Assembly (NCBI GenBank): GCA_021234155.1
Contig: JAJEKV010000087.1
Span: 1-64,000, forward strand
DNA: 64,000 bases
Source of the DNA: Isoetes taiwanensis
Taxonomy: Eukaryota > Streptophyta > Lycopodiopsida > Isoetales > Isoetaceae
Reading direction: 5' to 3'
Position numbers and translations under genes: made by a program. Below, one piece after another: positions 1-12,840 of the stretch. Numbering within the stretch: the first letter of the stretch is position 1; every line of letters starts with the position of its first letter. Under the pieces are notes generated by a model. The model saw nothing but the letters and a program-made list of their open reading frames with translations. It was not told the DNA's origin and did no database searches.

Positions 1-3000
1 GACATAGCCGACATTCCTTGATGTAGCGAAGCTACCCGCTTTTCCATTCCCTACCAATAGTAGCCGCCAGCACACTTTGAAATATGTCTTCATGAATCCC
101 ACATGGCCAGCTATTGGACTGTTGTATGCGGTCGCGGGAGGATCAACTTCCTTACACCATGATTCCGCACGCACAACTTGTTCTATGGTACAAGAGATTA
201 CCTTCCTTCTTAAAATGTTTTGAAGGTTTCCTCTCCCCTGTCCGCTCTTGCTTCCCCGCATAAGTTTGCCCATACTTCCTTGAAGTCCACATCCGCTGGC
301 AAGGATTCTTCAATCTTCTTCCCGTCGCCGGAGAGCCAAAATTCGTATTGCAATGCATTTTAATTCGTCGTGGGATGCTTTGAAAGCCGCATCCGCTACC
401 ACATTGAGCTTTCCCCGCCAGGTGACTATATCAAAAGTCATATTCCTCGAGAACTCCATCCACCTTCACGCTTCAAAGTTAAGGTGTGGTTGCGGAATAC
501 ATACCGGAGGATCATTAACCATTCATCGGTAGCCGCCTCGCTGGCCGCTTCCATTTCCTCGAATCATACGCTACCACCAGCCTTCCTGCATGAGCACCGC
601 GACTCCGTATGGTCTTTACGGCGCCCTCATACGCTACCAACTTGTCTTCTCCTCGATCCGGCAGTGGTTAAGACGGGGCCGTCAAAGCTTCCTTCACCCA
701 AACCCCTCGCTGGCTTTTGTGCCAATGGTCTGCCCAATCTTTCACCTTTTCCGCCTTCGCCAGGTCCAACATATAGCTGGGCCGCTATCTTGCAAAAGTT
801 CTTCACTTAACTTCCTCAGTAGTACCCTCGCTAGGGCCAAGGAAACTTCGCACCCTTTCATGCACATTCTTCGTTTCACCGAATGACGGCTTCAATATTG
901 GCGTAGATCCGCCGGAGATTCCTTCACGAGATCACATGACCCTGTATTCCACCTTCTCCGCTAAGGGGCGGCACTTCGACAACTTTATGCATAAACCGTG
1001 CCTTCAACTTCTCCAAAGACTCTCCTTGTTGTTGTATCGCGGTTTCTTCAAGGATCCGCTATACACCAAAATGTCATCAAAGAATACTATTACAAAGGTG
1101 TCTAAAGAAATCCCCTCGAAGATGTCATTCCATGAGTCTCATGAATGTTGCCGGGCATTCGACAAGTCAAAAGGCATTACCGCGGAACTCATAGTGCCCG
1201 CACTCCACGCTCAAGGCGGTTTTATGAATATCTTCTTCCTTTATCCCGATCCGTGATAGCCCCGAATTTTAAGTCGAGGCTTTGAGAAGACTTTTGCCCC
1301 TTGAGCTGATCCATCAAGTCATCCGACTGGGAGCGATACTTATTCTTGATAGTGTGCTTGTTCAACCGCCTCGTAGTCTATACACATCCTCAAACCGCCA
1401 TCCTTCTTCTTGACAAAAGAATGGGCGCCCAAATGGGCGTAGACACTAGGTCTAATGAAGCCTAGGTCAAGCAACTCCCCAATTGCTTTTTAGCTCAGCC
1501 AACTCCCCAAGGCCAGCCATTCTCAGATGGGGCTTTACTTGTCGGGTTGCTCCTGGTTCGAAAAAGCTATCTCACACTCGACTCCCCTATAAGGAGGAAG
1601 CCGCTTGATCTCATCCGAAAGAGATCGCGGAACGCGGATCAACTTAGCTACTTGCTTGGGCAACTCGCGAGCCCCTTATCTTTTTTACCTTCTTCCTCGA
1701 TTCGGCTCTTGATCTCGAGCTTGAAGATATATGCTACTTGTTCACTTTTATGCATCCAACAAATGCTACTAGACATGTAATCGCATAATGGGAACAAGTT
1801 CTTTACCTGCGGATCTCTATGATCTTGCCATTGCGCCGTGGAGGGTCACCTTGCGCTTCCACAATCAATGAGGGCTCCTCGCTGACCAAGATATTCCATT
1901 CCAATGATCAAGTCATACTTGTCAATGCCCATTACCCGGCCCCTTATCCGATATTAACTCGCAAGTCGATGTCGAATTAATTCTCTTGCCCGCCATCCGC
2001 TTTTTACCGCTCCACTTGCTAAGACGACGGGCCTTGCCTTTGGCTTCGACTTCGGTTTCAACTTCAACATCTCACCATTCTCCGATGCAGTTATGGCTAC
2101 TTCCCCGAAGTCTATCAGACTATGAAGGACTTGGCCTTGGCCTTCCCTACCGTGGAAATTACCTTATGTTCTCGCTTTTGTTCTCAGATCTATATTAAGT
2201 GCAAAGATATGACACTCACCCCGAATGTCGTACGCCTCGGGCCGCCGTCGCCGACGGAGTGTCCCAATCCCCCAACTCATAGCGCCAGACTCATGACGAG
2301 GGGCAGCTTCATCGCTCTATGGCCCGTTGGAAACACCCGGCAAAGTTGCTTTTCTATGCACTCCCCGCTTCTTTTCCTTGGGCATTGCCTCGCGAAAAAG
2401 GACCGTGACCGCTTTGGAGTAGTTTGACCTCATACTTGTCCTTGAAGGACACCTCGCTTTTCCCTCGGCCGCGGGTTAAGCCACCATATGGGGCTCTTAG
2501 CCGACCTCGGGGCTGCTCTAGGGCTATAACTCCCCGCTGCCTTGCCTTTATCCCCGTAATACCGCTGCCTCCGCCTCGCTATTCTCGAGGCCCCGGCCCT
2601 TTGCAAGCTTATTGCCTTGATTCTCGCTTTCTGATAATCGCCTTAGGGTTTATTGCCCTTACAAGCTTAAGCGCGGATCTCATCATTCAAATTTCCTTCA
2701 ATATAGTTTCCACTGCATGCTTTTCTTACCTAATTTTGCACATAAAGCCTTAGTCTCATGAATTCCTCTCAGATATTTCGACTGATTTGTTGCCTTATCG
2801 CAAACCTATAAAATTGCTGCATCATGTTGGACTTGTGCTCTCTTTGGGACGAATGGCGCTTTGAAAGCTTTTAGCAAACTTCCCAACCCGCAGAAGCATC
2901 CCCGCTAAGCCATGGGCCTTGGCATAACCCTTCCACCAAATGCTGTCGCCCTTTTCAGTTGGCTGCCACTCGGGCCTTTATCCTTGTCCTTCATACCATA

Positions 3001-3530
3001 GGGCGCTACATACTCACTCATCTCATCGAAGCCAAGCCTCCGCTTCCATGCTCCCGACCCGCTTTCTCACCGAGAATTGCTCGAGCTTCCTGCCTTCCAT
3101 ACATTTCCCAATGCAGCCTACCTTCTTTTTGGTAGTCCGAGGTTCTAGTCTCCTTGTGCTCGCTGGCCCCTTGCTGGCCCCGTGACTGTTCAGCTTCTTC
3201 CTCGAATCAGAGTCCGAAGTCCGAAGCTTGAGCCTGAGGATTCCGCCGGGGACCTCCTTCTCTTTGCTCCTCCTCTTGTCCTTTCCCTCGCTTTCCCGAG
3301 CTGATGCTAACCCACTCATGCTTGTGTGGCCGTGAAAGCCTTTTATCCGCCCAGGTCCGGCCCTCATCCGGGTGATATTTCTCTCTCGGGTCATGGGCCC
3401 AAATGCTTCATATGTGCTCCTTGCCGGGGTGGCCCTCGGGTGGAGTCTCTGTTTCTTCCCTATGGTCTCGGGCTGTCGCCCCCCGAGCCCGGCCTCTAGT
3501 CGCATACACAAGTAGGTCATAGCTATACTG
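1..3530 (-). mobile_element. Degenerate Ty3/gypsy LTR retrotransposon, pol region
   Basis: Read on the minus strand, the stretch contains two reverse transcriptase blocks. One reads KKDGGLRMCIDY (about 1371-1415). The other is the catalytic FFDDILVYS block (about 1058-1086), preceded by a recognisable HYEFRVMPFGL-type stretch with substitutions. Stops and frameshifts interrupt every frame, so no polyprotein survives. By known gypsy order (gag-PR-RT-RH-IN) the integrase side should lie towards position 1 and gag towards 3.5 kb, but I could not recognise either with certainty. A basic ORF at 3023-3520 lies on the same strand between RT and the gag-side copy and is unassigned. The gypsy assignment is secure from the RT; limits and family are not. 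Confidence 0.8.
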
Positions 3531-3539
3531 TTAGTTTTA

Positions 3540-5620
3540 TTCGCTCTTTTGCATTATATGTGTTGTTGGTATAGTTGTGGAACAAAAATACATCAACTAA
3601 ACATTTAAAGTGCAAAAGAGATCATATTTATATTATATAACATCCTAATACAAAGCCTCCCGGATCAAGAGTCTAACTATTCTTGAAATCGCCGTGAGGA
3701 TGGGTTATCCTCGAGGAACTTCTTAACTTGGGCCGCTTCCTACCGAAGGCCCCAAGTTCCTAAGGACATTGGTTGACGACCCCGCAAAGATGTCACCAAT
3801 TCCTCTACCCCGGGCCGGAGGTGTAAGCCGCTGGCATCGCTAATATTCCCGCCGCCGGTAGGCCACCGGCAAGTCGAAGAGGTCATGCCATCGCTTTTTA
3901 ACTAAGACAAAGATAGTCGACATTTGTTTTATTCGGCATGCCCGCCAAAGCCGAGTGCGATGAGCATGAACACTTTTCTTTGCCCCCGGTCGAATTTTAT
4001 GTATCACCGCTATTCTCCCATCCGCCAGTTAATTAGGAAGATAGTATCTCAACCGACCGCCATTGTGTGTCAGCCGATGATTCTCCACTTGCTTGGCCTC
4101 CAGCTCTTATGCCTCCCCGGATGATTCTCATTTAATCCCTACCTCCGCCATTTCTTGATAGTCTCATTGTCGAAGTCGACCACCGGGATGTCGATCCCTC
4201 GCCCTTTGTCGAGGTGGTGTCGAGGAGCTCGACATCAAGATGCTCGGTCTTGCCGCGGATTCCCATCTGTTCCTGGAGGGCGTAGAACTCTTCCTCAGTT
4301 GGCAGCTCTCGAGCTTCCATTATTTGCCTGATGTTGTTGTAGGCCTCGATGTCGGAAGTTGACTCCCCTGTATAGGTGTCGGCTTCCCTGCGATCTTGTC
4401 AATACTTGAGGTTAGATCAAGGTTGATATGAAAACTTAAACCAACTATGTTGGTGAAGAATTTAATCTTCCAAAAATAATGGAGAATGATTCAAGCCCTG
4501 AGACTCCCCTGACGATGAAGTCGCCCAAGTCCGTTGCCGCCGTAGTTGGTGCAAAGAACTCGCCAGCCCAAGCTCCTCTCCCCCGTGATTCGAAGATTTC
4601 GATGTCGCCAGGAGCGTATACTCCTCACCGCTAATGATGATGGCGGCTAGGCTTTGTGGATGCCTAGCCCAAGTGGGGGAGCCGACCGGAGGCCGGCCCG
4701 CCGGGTTGCTTAGCCCTTCTTTGCCACCGTTTCTTCTCACGGGTCGAAGCCCGAAAATTTTCCTCGTCCGATTCTCTTCTTCTCGCTTTTCCTTCCCCGC
4801 CTTGGCCGGTACAAAAGCATCTATTCTCCGCTGAGGCTCGCTATGGGGGTCTACCTCCATGGGAGGAATAGAGGTTGCCCCCATTGGGTTTTCGCCACGG
4901 TGGGAAAGGAAAATGGCTAAGGCGGTGGGTAGGAGAAATGCTTGGTCCCCGCTAACCGGCCGTGACCATGTAATCCGGCAGCTTCTCAGGCCCTATTAGT
5001 CAAGTAACTTGGCAATGTTTGGAACATCACCCAAGGTCGCTTGAAGGGATGGGCTGGGAACAAAATAGCTTGTGCAAGGTGGTAGTCGCGACTAGGGAGG
5101 GTCCTACCCTAGCTTGGAACCCCGCTAAAACTTGCCTATATGCCGGGTTGCATGCGTGGTGGCTTTGACATCTATTTCTTTTCCTAAAGATTCGGAAGAT
5201 GTCATTGACATCAGCCTCGGCAAAGATGGGGCAAAGGGCCATTGATCCGGGAAAGATGAGACTAGCAAACGGATGCGTAAGTTTCGTGGAGCTGGGAAAA
5301 TCGCTTAAACCGCCAAGAGCAAACTTGTAGGGTGCTAAGTGAGAAATGGGAACCTATTTATAGAAAGGTGAAAACCCTAATTTTGGATGACCTAGAAATT
5401 TACCGGGTTGGGCACTCGACCTATTAGGAGATGCAAATGAGAATTTGAAGGCTACTTTTGGGTTTGAGCATGTTAAGATCAACTAGTGAACCTATTGCAA
5501 TAACTTGAGGTCATTTGATATGGCATGGTGGGAGAAAAGCCGAGGTTCATTGACGCTGGCCTCGCACCATAATGAAAAGTTCATTTTCTCGCCTCGGGCG
5601 CCGACGCGGTGAGACATTGA
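3540..5620 (-). mobile_element. Gypsy gag-side internal region, copy A
   Basis: This block is a diverged duplicate of about 9100-11090, matching through shared stretches such as the ATATGTGTTGTTGGTAT segment near its left edge. It lies on the gag/5' side of the minus-strand gypsy pol. Short minus-strand ORFs (4462-4884, 5027-5242) have counterparts in copy B but are broken differently. I do not recognise a capsid or zinc-knuckle motif, so calling it gag rests on position. Confidence 0.5.
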
Positions 5621-5822
5621 CTCTAATTGGGTTAAACTTGTCCAATTTGGGTGATGTAAGGGTCTAATTCTACCTGACTCTGCCGAAGAAGCGTAATTGA
5701 CCCCTTTATTTGGTCAATTTGGAGCAGCTTTTGGGCATTTTGGGCTATGGTCTTACACGCTAGACTCCAGCCTAAAATGAAAAGTTCATTTTCTCGCCCG
5801 GGCGCCGACGCGGTGAGATATC
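5571..5822. repeat. Partial tandem duplication around a recurrent 17-bp motif
   Basis: About 47 bp ending in GCGCCGACGCGGTGAGA occurs at 5571-5614 and again at 5776-5818. Shorter versions of the motif recur at 7393-7406 and 11062-11077, immediately left of each gypsy LTR. The motif therefore marks the LTR-proximal internal edge of this family. Confidence 0.7.
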
Positions 5823-7452
5823 GCCTCAAATTTGCTCAAAGTGTCCATTTTAACTAAAACAAAAAGCTAAAATTTACTAACTCAACTCAATTAAACAAGA
5901 TTTGACATGTTACTTTGTCAAAAAGTTTTATATTAACAAAATTTTTCCATTATTTACAAAAAATCTTAAGGGCGCCTCCCTTGATATGGCTAGCAAGATG
6001 CATTTTGCCTCATGAATGTCACCCCTCTTTCGCATGAACTGTGGTGTGCCGTCAATCTTCAAAATGTCGCACCAGTTTTTGCTCAAGGTTCTTGCGGTGG
6101 CCAGGCAACATCTCCCCCGCCACCCCTCATATCTCTGTTGTATTCCCCGATGACCTCTCTGACTAGGTGGGCTTAACGGTGCACTGGGATCAAGAACCCA
6201 GAAGCTATGCTGAAAAAATGCCTTATCTCCCTTGAGGGCCTCCTCTCGGCCTCCTTCCTTCGCCGGCCCCTTCTTCCTGGGTGGCCTAGGAGGCTTGGGC
6301 TTCCGTGGTGGCGCTTTGAGTCCGGCCTTCGCCTGATGCCCACCTCTCGATAGTCCTCACTGCAGGCTCCCCGTAATACGCTGTAATGCCTCCCACTTCA
6401 CACCATGTAGGCTGTAGGATCCCTTAGCTTCTTTTGATAGACCTTGACGGGGTCTATCACATACTCAGCTGTGGGCCAGCTGCTTTGACCCTATCCCACG
6501 CCTGCAAGGTGGGGGCTTCTCAAGGCTTGGCCGGGCTGTCCCGGTCCCGTACTACCCGCCTCACCGGGTTTAAAGAGCTTGCCCTTCCGGCGGGGACTAG
6601 TCTTCGCCGGAACCGGCCGAGGAGGGGCGGGATGGTCACCGATGGTTCGCTGATGACGGTGACCCTTTACCCGCCGCTTAACATTCACGAAGTCTCCCTT
6701 CCCCGCCTTCACGACCTTCACCTTCTTTTTTTTTTTCCGGGCCTGGTCGCGCTCGCCTCCTCTCCCCTCTTTCTTTCTTTTCCGACGGGCGCCTCCTTGG
6801 CTTCATGCATCTTTATCCATGCCATGAGCTTCCTTTTCCTCCTCACCGGGCTCGAGCCTCTGGGCCCCTCTGTTTTTCATTTTGCTCCTCAGCCCGACAT
6901 CTTGTTCTTTTCTTTTCTTCTTCCTTTCCTCCCTCGGCCCGATCTTGTTCCTTGTTCTTCTTCCTCATCTCCTCGCCCACTTCTTCAAGGATCTTCTACA
7001 TGACGCCCGCTACTCTTCAGCTTGGACCTCTGTTCGGCTACGAGTGGGCATCCTCCTCCACCTCCTCGTCACCCCTTCTTGATCGTTGTTGTTGCCGGGT
7101 GTTCCTTGACAACTCTCCTCGCTTGTCGGTTGACCTTCTTGCCGGTACGAAGGCCGGGCATCTCTCTTGGAGCAGTGGCGGGAGGAGTAACACCGGAGGG
7201 ACTCTAGCTGGTCCGCTTGGCCCCGCCATATTTGATCTGCTCATCCGATAATGGCATACCAAAAAATCGCCTTTGGCAAAGGGGAGCGCATTTTCTAGGG
7301 AAGAACGGAAATGAGGGGGTTTTAGGTCTATTTATAGACGGGCCATTTTAGGTCAAATTTCAAACTACCATTTTGGGTCATTATCCGTCCTGAGCGACGC
7401 GGTGAGACCATCCTACTTTTGAAGGTTTGGCTCACTAATTTTAGTCTTATTA
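5823..7452. other. Region between gypsy gag copy A and its LTR; no gene recognised
   Basis: Relative to copy B (11062-11106) about 1.6 kb of extra sequence separates the motif from the LTR. The 6.0-7.3 kb part is GC-rich and purine-strand-biased. Its minus strand codes for long Lys/Arg/Glu-rich stretches in shifting frames, interrupted by stops. It could be a broken ORF of a non-autonomous element or an extended leader. I see no known domain. Confidence 0.4.
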
Positions 7453-8940
7453 TGTTCCAATTCACTTAATCGCTACTAGCTTAGCATATACTACAAAAAT
7501 GAGAAAAACTTTTTTTTCCATTTTTCGAGGTTTGAGGATCCTATCAAGTTAGTACTATCGGGAGCATGGTCGCTTTGCTCTTGGTCTCCAAGAACATTGC
7601 TCGATACCACCGGACGCCTCTCTACTGTGATACGGTGCACTCACCGATACAAACAGAGTTCATCCCCCATACCAGCTCCATACCGATACAGGGGCCTCCA
7701 CATATCATCACGGGATCGCATCGGGTCCCCGAAGAGTGAAGGTCATTTTACCCCGCCTCCCCTCAGTGGCCTACCTAGTTAGCGCTGAAGCTGCAAACAT
7801 ACATGTCAAGAACAATATCATCACATATCCACCTCAAGGGTGGTACATCAACATCCTGCATAGACAGAGATCAGCACAATACATATGGGAAAAACCTAAC
7901 CAAGGCTGGACTCAAGGGATGATCGACGGGTTGGTCTCCGTGAGTTCATTGCGCATGTAATTCATGGCAAAATTTGGTCAGGGCATAAGAACATGGCTTA
8001 GTGGTTGTCCACTCCATCCGCTCCTCCCCGCTCACACTTTGCAGAGTAGGCTGAAAAGTGTTGGGACCTCGACCAGGGGTCGGCCGGGATGCATAGCCAA
8101 AGGCCCACTGAAAGTGAACACCACCCTGGGTGTCGAGCCCATGCCTTGCCCCTCAGACTCTCTGGCAAGCCATTAGACCTAGTCACAATGATCCCCTCGT
8201 AGGCCTTTACACACCGTGAGGGATCGCTCAAGAGTCAACACCTAACCTCCTTCTAAGCTGCCTGGCCCCTTCACCCACAAAAACTGTGTGTGGTTCTTGT
8301 ACACAGCCTAATCTACAAAGCAGGTGCTAGAGAGGCTAACTAGGAGCATCAACTACTAGGCTTGAGGTCTCTACCCCCTTCCCAATACAAGGAGTTCACG
8401 AGATACATCATCCATATATTACATAGGAGAACTAAAGAACTAGATCTAATCTATATCATAGAGTTAGGTTCTTTAGTTAGAGTCCTGGTATCTAGAGATC
8501 TAAGTGGTCGCTTATGGGCAATTTAATAGGCTAAACCTATTGATTCAATGACTGGAAGACGGTTTAGGCTATTAAATTGACTAAATACCTGATCCTTGAC
8601 TTGTTCTCCCGCCTCGAAAGCTCAACCATCTTGCTGAACCGCTTGGAATCAAGGAAAACTAATGGTGCAATTCGGCATATGAAGTCTGGGAGGCGCTTTG
8701 ACTCCCGGGCAGCCAAACAGAGCTCTAGAATCCTATGGATGAAAATGGCAAGTTAGGGTTTCCCACCTAAATAGACAAGGGTTAGGGCTAGGGTTTCCAA
8801 TTATCCCTTTAGGCATGTGGGATAATTGGGAATGGCCCACTTGCCTTTAATGGCTAGGTGGCATAAATGTATCCACATGGAAAGGTGTGCACTCCTAATA
8901 AATGTGCACATTGGTAAATGTGCACATTAATAAATGCACA
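7453..8940 (-). mobile_element. Gypsy LTR 1
   Basis: Direct repeat of 11107-12712. On the plus strand it begins TGTTCCAATTC and ends AAATGCACA, so it has TG...CA ends. Both copies share the LTR-proximal motif on the left and the same GC-rich sequence on the right (GTTGCCCCT...GGGCTACCC, then GATACGCCCCGGGACCGTGATAATC). The exact ends are inferred from TG/CA and could shift by several bases. Confidence 0.7.
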
Positions 8941-11106
8941 TACCTTTTGCAAGTTGCCCCTCAGGGGCTACCCGCTTGGCTACCGCCGGGCGCATATGTC
9001 GGCCGGAGTGGGCGGTACGCTGCTGGATCAGGTAAAGATAAAGATACGCCCCGGGACCGTGATAATCGGCCGAACGCCACATGTACCTGCTAGTTTCGTT
9101 TGTTCTCTTTGCATTATATGTGTTGTTGGTATAAAGGCGGAAACAAAATACATCAACAAAACATTTAAAGTGTAACAGAAATTATATTTATATTATATAT
9201 ATACAACTCGGGATCAAGAGTCTACTATTTTGAAATCGCCGGTAGGGATGGGTTATCTTCAGGAACTTCTTTAACTTGGGCCGTCCTACCGAAGGCCCCA
9301 AGTTCCCGAGGACGCTGGTTGATGACCCGCCCGCAAAGCTCCACTACCTAATTCCTCTAATGTAAGTCGGGTCACACGCCAGTCTTCGCCGATAAGGTAT
9401 GGCGGTCGAAGATGTCGAGTGCCATCGCCTTCTTGACTAAGACGACATAGTCGTTGTTGGCAGCTAGCCGAAAGCATGCCGCCAAAGCCCGAGAGCTGAT
9501 GAGCATGAATACTCCTTCCGCCTCTAGGGTGAATTTGGCGGTGGACACCGCTATTCTCCGCCATTCAGCCAGCCAGGGGAGATAGTATCGCAATGACCTG
9601 TCCTTGTGTGCCGTTGTTGATTCTTTTGCCTCCTCGCCACCAGCTGCAGGTCTCCTAAGATATTCGCCGACTTCCACCTAAGTGAGCTCAGAATCCCCTA
9701 ATCCAAGGAAGTCACCAGGTCGAACTCGCTTCTTCTCTCGTGGGTTGGTGTCAAGAGCTCTGGCAATTAAATGTTTGGAGTTTGCCACAGGATTCCCACT
9801 GCTCCTCGGATGGCATAAAAACTCTTCGCCGGCAGCTCCCGAAGCCCATTATCCGCCTCGATGTTGTCAGAGGGTTTGATGTCGGAAGTCGACCCCCCTC
9901 GAAGTGTCGGCTTCCCACTTGAAGCGAAAGTCGGAAGCTCCCCCTGACGACGAAATCATCCGTGTCTGATTGCCACAGCTTGGTGCAAAGAACTCGCCGA
10001 AGCCCAGATATCCCGCTCCCCGATTCGAAGGTGGGCACGATGTCAACAGGGAGCAAGTACCCGCCGCCGATGATAATGGGGGCTAGGCTTGTGGATACCT
10101 AGCCCAAGGGGTGGGCGATCCCAGGGTTTGCCGGCTCCGCTCGAATTCCTGCAACTCCCCGCTCATAACCGCCGCCTGGATCGAGCTTGACGTAGTCCCT
10201 CTTTCCTCGATTCTTCGCCTCCTCTTCCTTCTTGCCCCGCTGGTACCGCAAAAGGAGCTGCTCACTGCTGAGGAGGCTAAGGGGTCCACATCCATGGGAG
10301 GGATAGAGGTTTCCCCATGGGGTTTTCGGCACTGTGGAGAGAAAAAAAATTGCTAAGGCGGGGCGTGTAGGAGAAATACTTGGTCCTGTCAACTGCCAAG
10401 ACTATGTAGTCCGCAACCTCTGGGCCTTGTTGGTCAAGTACTTGGCAATGTTCTAACATCACCCAAGGTGCTTTTGAAGGGATTGCCCGGGAACAAAGTA
10501 GTCCGTGGCAAGGGGAGCTGCATCTAAGGATGGTCCTACCCTAGCTTGGAACTCGGATGTAACTTGTCTATATGTCGGGGCCGCAAGAGCAGTGGCTTTG
10601 ACATCTATTTTTTTTGGAAGAGTCGAAAAATGTCATTGACATCGGCCTCGGCAAAGGGGTAATCGGGCGCTGCACTCATCGCCTCAAGTCGCTAGCTGCC
10701 ATGGATCTAGGGAGATGAGACTAACAAACGGATGCAAAAGCCTGTGTGGAGCTGGAAAATCGCCTTAAAAGGTCAAGAGCAAACTTGTAGGGTGCTATGT
10801 GAGAAATGGGTACCTATTTATAGAGAAGGGGGGAAAACCCTAATTTTGGATGACTTGAAAACTCTTGGGGTTGGGGCAATTCTAGCCTATGTTGAGGTCC
10901 AAATGGGAGTTGGAAGACTAATTTGAGGGTATGAGCATGACTGGATTATCTAAGGAACCTATTGCAACAACCTAGGAATCAATTGATATGGCATGGTGGC
11001 AAATTGTTAGAGGTTCACACGCTATACTCGCTCAAAAAACCGGAGTTTTGTTTTTAGACCAGCGCGACGCGGTGAGACAAAACTCTATTTTGGTCAAAAC
11101 TTATTA
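8941..11106 (-). mobile_element. Internal region of a pol-less gypsy copy (copy B)
   Basis: About 2.2 kb lies between the two LTRs: a short LTR-adjacent piece (8941-9090), then a duplicate of the gag-side block seen at 3540-5600. The pol sequence present in copy A is missing, with the junction near 9085-9100. This is an internally deleted derivative of the same family. Minus-strand ORFs at 9372-9677 and 9751-10056 are fragments of the same reading frames as in copy A. Confidence 0.65.
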
Positions 11107-12712
11107 TGTTCCAATTCACTTAACTGCTACTAGCTTAGTGATATATTACAAAAATGAGAAAAAAAAAATTTCCCATTTTTCGAGGTTTGAGGATCCTATC
11201 AAGTTAGTACTAATGGGGAGTATGGTCGCTGCTTTGCTCTTGGTCTCCAAGAACATTGCTCGATAACATCGTGGACGCCTTCCTACTCGTGATACTGGGT
11301 GCACCCACCGTGATACAAACAGAGTTCATCCCCATACCGCCCACATCGATACAGTGGCCTCCACATAGCATCGCACCCGTGAACGAGTCCCAAAGGAAGA
11401 GTGAAGGGGTCATTTTACCTTGTCTCCCCTCGTGGCCTACCTAGTCGGGAAGCGTAAAACATACATGTCAAGATACAACATAATCACATATCCACCTCCT
11501 CGGGTGGTACATCAACATCTGTATAGACAAGGATCAAAGACAAAACATATGGGTTCCTACCCAAGGCTCGGATCAAGGAATGACTGACGGCTTGGGTCTC
11601 CGTAGAGTTCCTTGCGCATGTAATTTATGGCAATGGATTTGGCCGGCATATGAACATGGCTTAGGGTGGTCCACTCCATCCGCCCTCCCGTGCACACTTT
11701 GCGAGTAGGTTGAAAAGTGTTGGGACCTGACAGAGCTCACGGATGCATAGCCAAAGGGGCTATTCCTGGGTTGCATCTCCCCGGGGCCCGATAAAGGTGT
11801 AGGGATCACTCCCTCCGAGGTCTACATGTCGACTCAAGGTGACTAGAGGGCCACCGCCTTGTTCGACCGGGAACCCACTGGAAAGTGAACACCACTCCAC
11901 GGGAAAGTCGAGCCCATGCCTTGCCCGCACTCGCGGCAAGCCATTAGACCTAGTCACAATGATCCCTCGGTAGGCCTTACACACCGTGAGGGATCGCTCA
12001 AGAGTCGTAACACTAACCTCCTTCTTAGCCGCCGCCCCTTCACCCACAACCAGGTGTGGATCTTGTACATAGGCCGAATCTACAGTGTGCTAGAGAGGCT
12101 AATCTAGGAGCATCAACTACCAAGCTTTGGGGTCTCTACCCCCCTTCCCAATACAAGGAGTTCACAGAGATACATCATCCATATATCATGTAAGAACTAA
12201 AGAACTAAATCTAATCTATATCATAGAGTTAGGTTCTTTAGTTAGTGTCCGTATCCGGAGAATCTAAATGGTTTATGGACAATTTAATAGGCTAAACCTA
12301 CTGATACAATGACTGGAAGATGGTTTAGGCTATTAAATTGACTAAATACCTGATCCTTGTGTTGCTCCTCCTGACCTGAGTTTGACCATCCTGCTGAACT
12401 GCTTGAAGATGGAGCCAACAAGGAAAACTAATGGTGCAATCTGCTCGCATGACAGTCCGAGGCGGTTTTGACCCCTTGAGCAAGCAAAACAAAGCTCTAA
12501 AACCCTATGGACTAAAATAGCAAGTTAGGGTTTCTCCTACCTAAATAGACAAGGGTTAGGGCTAGGGTTTCCATTATCCCTTTAAGCATGTGGGATAATT
12601 GGGTATGGCCCACTTGGCTTTAATGGCTAGGTGGCATAAAGGTATCCACATGGGAAAATGTGCACCTTGATAAATGTGCACATTGGTAAATGTGCACATT
12701 AATAAATGCACA
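11107..12712 (-). mobile_element. Gypsy LTR 2
   Basis: Second long direct repeat, about 1.6 kb. The LTR-proximal motif lies to its left (11062-11077). The sequence to its right (12713-12840) repeats that found right of LTR 1, so this LTR too is flanked by internal sequence on both sides, as in a tandem LTR-internal-LTR-internal array. Confidence 0.7.
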
Positions 12713-12840
12713 TACCTTGCAAGTTGCCCCTAGGGCTACCCGCCTAGCTACACGCCACAGACACGCGGTCGGGGTGGAGACGCGTGGATTTAGGCAGGCA
12801 GACAAGATACGCCCCGGGACCGTGATAATCGCGGCTTGAA

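Noticed and set aside
6434-7251. Overlapping plus-strand ORFs of 148-189 codons
   Set aside because: GC- and pyrimidine-rich strand bias produces open frames in several phases; sequences are Leu/Ser/Pro/Phe-rich without domains.
8945-8970. GTTGCCCCTCAGGGGCTACCC near the gypsy LTR as another Helentron 5' end
   Set aside because: The hairpin resembles H1/H2, but the following 100 bp do not match them, and the same sequence recurs at 12722 as part of the LTR-flanking internal region.
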